64,000 bases of DNA from Propionibacteriaceae bacterium (GTDB lineage: Bacteria > Actinomycetota > Actinomycetes > Propionibacteriales > Propionibacteriaceae): assembly GCA_016717345.1 (NCBI GenBank), contig JADKFR010000006.1, forward strand, positions 62,001 through 126,000. Direction: 5' to 3'. The first letter of the stretch is position 1, and every line of letters starts with the position of its first letter. The notes below the pieces were generated by a model. The model ran no database searches and had not been told where the DNA came from. It saw nothing but the letters and a program-made list of their open reading frames with translations. Below are positions 62,012 through 64,000 of the stretch, piece by piece. The position numbers and the translations under genes are program-made.

Positions 62012-62061
62012 GCCCCACAGTGTCGCGACGCCGCACCCTCCCGCCTCACGCCTCCACAGGC

Positions 62062-63780
62062 TCAGCCGGAGTACGCGACGTGGTCCACATTCGGCAGGGT
62101 CAGCTTCCAATTGAAGTCCCCCTCGTAGCGGTACGCCCCGGCGCCACCGCGTACCACCGCCGGCCGTCCGGGCACCACGGCCAACTCGGACAGGCCGCGC
62201 ACCTCATTGGGGCCGATGTCCTCCGACAGGGCAGCGTCCTGGTCGATCCGGACCACGCTCAACGCCTGGTCCGGGTGGGAGACCAGCGCCAGCATCTGGG
62301 TTCCCGTGGTCCACCCGACGTCCAGCAGCCTGCGCCCCGCTTCGATCGAAGAGAAGACGGCCAATGAACGGAACTCCTCCAGGCCGACCGCATCGCCGGT
62401 GCGGACGACCCGGGCGATCCCCAGCTGGTCTGAGTCGTCCCCGCGAAGGATCAGGGCCATCCGGGACCCGTCCGGAGAGAGGGCGAAGGCCCGCACCGAC
62501 GCGTTGGGCAGCTTCGAGACCGTGAACTCCAGGCGGTGTGAGTCGCTGCCGCCGAGGACGATGAAGTCGCGAGCCCGAGTCGCGCCACCGAGCACCCACA
62601 ACTCCCCCTGCCGCGAGAAGTCCGGACGCAGCATCCCGCTCCCCGATGCCACGACTCTCGATGCCGCGGCGGCCGGGGCGGACAGCAGCACCCTCCGCCC
62701 ATCCTGCGACACGGTGGCGATCTGACCGAGATCGCCTCGCACGGCCAGTGCCCCCGGACGGGTGAGCCCGGGAGCGACCGGGACCGCATCCGACCAGTTC
62801 ACGTCGATGTCGAACTGGTGGACCTTGTCGTCGCGGGACACGAACAGCCGCCCCGGCGCCTGGTCGGCGGTGGGCGACAATCCGGGGAAGTCCCGGGGGG
62901 TGAGGTCGGTGGCACCGGCCCCAGGCAGCGTCCAGACAGCACCGTCGGCCAGGAACCGCACGGCCGTGACCCCCGGCAGGCCGACTCCCGTCTGCACCAA
63001 TTCGGCCATCAGGGAGCGGCGCTCCTTGTCGGGGAGGGACTTCGCCGACGCGGCGAGGCTGATCTCGAGGAGTCCCTTGGCGGTGAGGGTGACGCGCTCG
63101 GCTGTGATGGTCCCGGAATCCCACTTCCTGACAGCGGGGGCCAGCCAGCGATTGGCACCCGCCAGCTGGGCACGCACGGCGGTGCCGGGCAGATCGGCGC
63201 GAAGAGGGAAGAACCGGGGATCCGGCACCAGGGACACCCCGGTCCGGTCGAGGAAGTTGAGCTCCACCCCCGTGTAGAACGTCGTGAAGTGGTAGCGGGA
63301 GATCAGCAGGCCTCGCGGGGGATGCGAGATCCGCCATTGGCCCTGTGCGTTCTTGACGAGTCCGAAATCGTGGCGCAGCTGCGAGGGCAGTTCCTGGTAA
63401 CCGCCTCCGGAGTCGAGGGTTCCCACCACGGTCGCCAGCAGCACCACCGACGACTCCGTTTCGGTCGGCAGGGTGCCGTCGGCGTACACGCTGGCGCCGG
63501 TCTCGGGGTGCCAAGCCTCGCTGGCGGCAGGGGTGAGGTACTGCCGGGCGATCTGGTAGTCGGTCTGGTCGGTGCCCATCGCGTGGAGGAAGCCCTCGAC
63601 GACGAGCATTTCCGACGCCCCGTCCGCGGGCGGGACGGGAGCCACCTGCACCGAGGAGTTGACCTGCTGGTCCGAGGCGTCATGGGTTCGCACCGGCCCG
63701 GAGGTCGGGACGGTCGCACAGCCGGCCAGCAGGCCTGCCACCAGCAGGCCGACCAGTGCCTCACGAAGCCGACAGCGCAC
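62062..63780 (-). CDS. lpqB: LpqB lipoprotein with beta-propeller domain
   Basis: 572 residues. Lipoprotein signal LVAGLLAGC (Cys21), a GerMN-like region (about 150-270, DGTLPTETESSVVLLATVVG and following), then a C-terminal beta-propeller with LSPDGSRMALIL. In actinobacteria LpqB is encoded with MtrAB and modulates MtrB sensing of envelope state. The GTG start overlaps the mtrB stop by 20 nt, showing translational coupling. Confidence 0.92.
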   Translation of the reverse strand: MRCRLREALVGLLVAGLLAGCATVPTSGPVRTHDASDQQVNSSVQVAPVPPADGASEMLVVEGFLHAMGTDQTDYQIARQYLTPAASEAWHPETGASVYADGTLPTETESSVVLLATVVGTLDSGGGYQELPSQLRHDFGLVKNAQGQWRISHPPRGLLISRYHFTTFYTGVELNFLDRTGVSLVPDPRFFPLRADLPGTAVRAQLAGANRWLAPAVRKWDSGTITAERVTLTAKGLLEISLAASAKSLPDKERRSLMAELVQTGVGLPGVTAVRFLADGAVWTLPGAGATDLTPRDFPGLSPTADQAPGRLFVSRDDKVHQFDIDVNWSDAVPVAPGLTRPGALAVRGDLGQIATVSQDGRRVLLSAPAAAASRVVASGSGMLRPDFSRQGELWVLGGATRARDFIVLGGSDSHRLEFTVSKLPNASVRAFALSPDGSRMALILRGDDSDQLGIARVVRTGDAVGLEEFRSLAVFSSIEAGRRLLDVGWTTGTQMLALVSHPDQALSVVRIDQDAALSEDIGPNEVRGLSELAVVPGRPAVVRGGAGAYRYEGDFNWKLTLPNVDHVAYSG

Positions 63781-64000
63781 CGCGCACCCCCTCCGACTCC
63801 GGTGGCACCAGCGGCCACGGGGACGTGGTCAGGGTCTCACCCGCCCGGCGTGGCAGCGTCAAGCGGAACTGAGCACCCCCACCGCGACGGCCCCACACAT
63901 TCAGCCACCCACCGTGCAGGTGCGCGTCTTCCAGCGCGATCGACAAGCCCAGCCCGGTACCCCCGACCCGCCGGCCGCGGGCCGGGTCGGCCCGCCAGAA
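63761..64000 (-). CDS. mtrB: Sensor histidine kinase MtrB, C-terminal end (runs off window)
   Basis: The last 79 residues only. The ATP-binding G2 box GTGLGLSIA is followed by HLHGGWLNVWGRRGGGAQFRL, the typical end of an MtrB kinase domain, then a short Pro-rich tail. The N-terminal sensor, HAMP and dimerisation domains are outside the window. Assignment is based on the kinase end and the mtrB-lpqB order. Confidence 0.9.
   Translation of the reverse strand, partial: FWRADPARGRRVGGTGLGLSIALEDAHLHGGWLNVWGRRGGGAQFRLTLPRRAGETLTTSPWPLVPPESEGVRGALSAS

Overview
This 64 kb window is high-GC chromosomal DNA from an actinobacterium. The evidence is dense, translationally coupled genes, frequent GTG starts, an LpqB/MtrB pair, AdnAB, UvrD2, a PknG-type kinase and a very large NAD-glutamate dehydrogenase. 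Two blocks follow the gene order of Mycobacterium tuberculosis Rv3194c-Rv3202c and Rv3233c-Rv3245c, but mycobacterial neighbours such as whiB7, mycoredoxin and an ion-channel gene are missing. A Propionibacteriales-like organism would fit; this is a guess from gene content. I see no transposases, phage genes, CRISPR arrays, rRNA or tRNA.

Layout. (1) 1-7.3 kb: conserved actinobacterial block with a YlbL-type PDZ protein (partial), a DUF2342 zincin-like protein, a YgjP/DUF45 metallopeptidase, a small DUF5679 zinc protein, a cyclodehydratase-like protein, an AarF/UbiB kinase and UvrD2 helicase. (2) 7.3-24.1 kb: a DNA double-strand-break repair island. A complete recC-recB-recD operon sits between uvrD2 and the operon adnA-adnB-nudC, and a stand-alone LigD-type polymerase gene diverges from adnA. 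Ku lies separately at 48.6 kb. (3) 24.2-35.4 kb: a nine-gene co-directional, mostly overlapping operon: TelA, an XpaC-like protein, a CbxX-type AAA+ ATPase (frame split by an apparent 1-nt deletion), a four-TM GlnX-like membrane sensor, a coiled-coil protein, a PknG-like kinase, a PP2C phosphatase, a VWA protein and an FHA protein. This is the best candidate for an incompletely described signalling system. (4) 35.5-51.8 kb: housekeeping genes (DUF3107, DEAD-box helicase, TrpS, PHP phosphoesterase, NAD-GDH, PruA, Ku) and small conserved actinobacterial families. (5) 51.3-64 kb: the Rv3235-like/secA/hpf/comF/lpqB/mtrB block, carrying two nitrogen-related insertions: an amino-acid ABC transporter whose binding protein appears circularly permuted, and amtB-glnB behind a phased array of GlnR-like half-sites.

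How the genes may work together. Several gene groups converge on glutamate/nitrogen: GlnX-like sensor, PknG-like kinase and FHA protein (in mycobacteria GlnX/GlnH/PknG signals through the FHA protein GarA to NAD-GDH), the NAD-GDH itself, PruA (proline to glutamate), a polar amino-acid importer, AmtB and PII. The kinase, phosphatase and FHA proteins share small zinc-ribbon modules, which suggests a common docking or metal/redox input. That link is inference.
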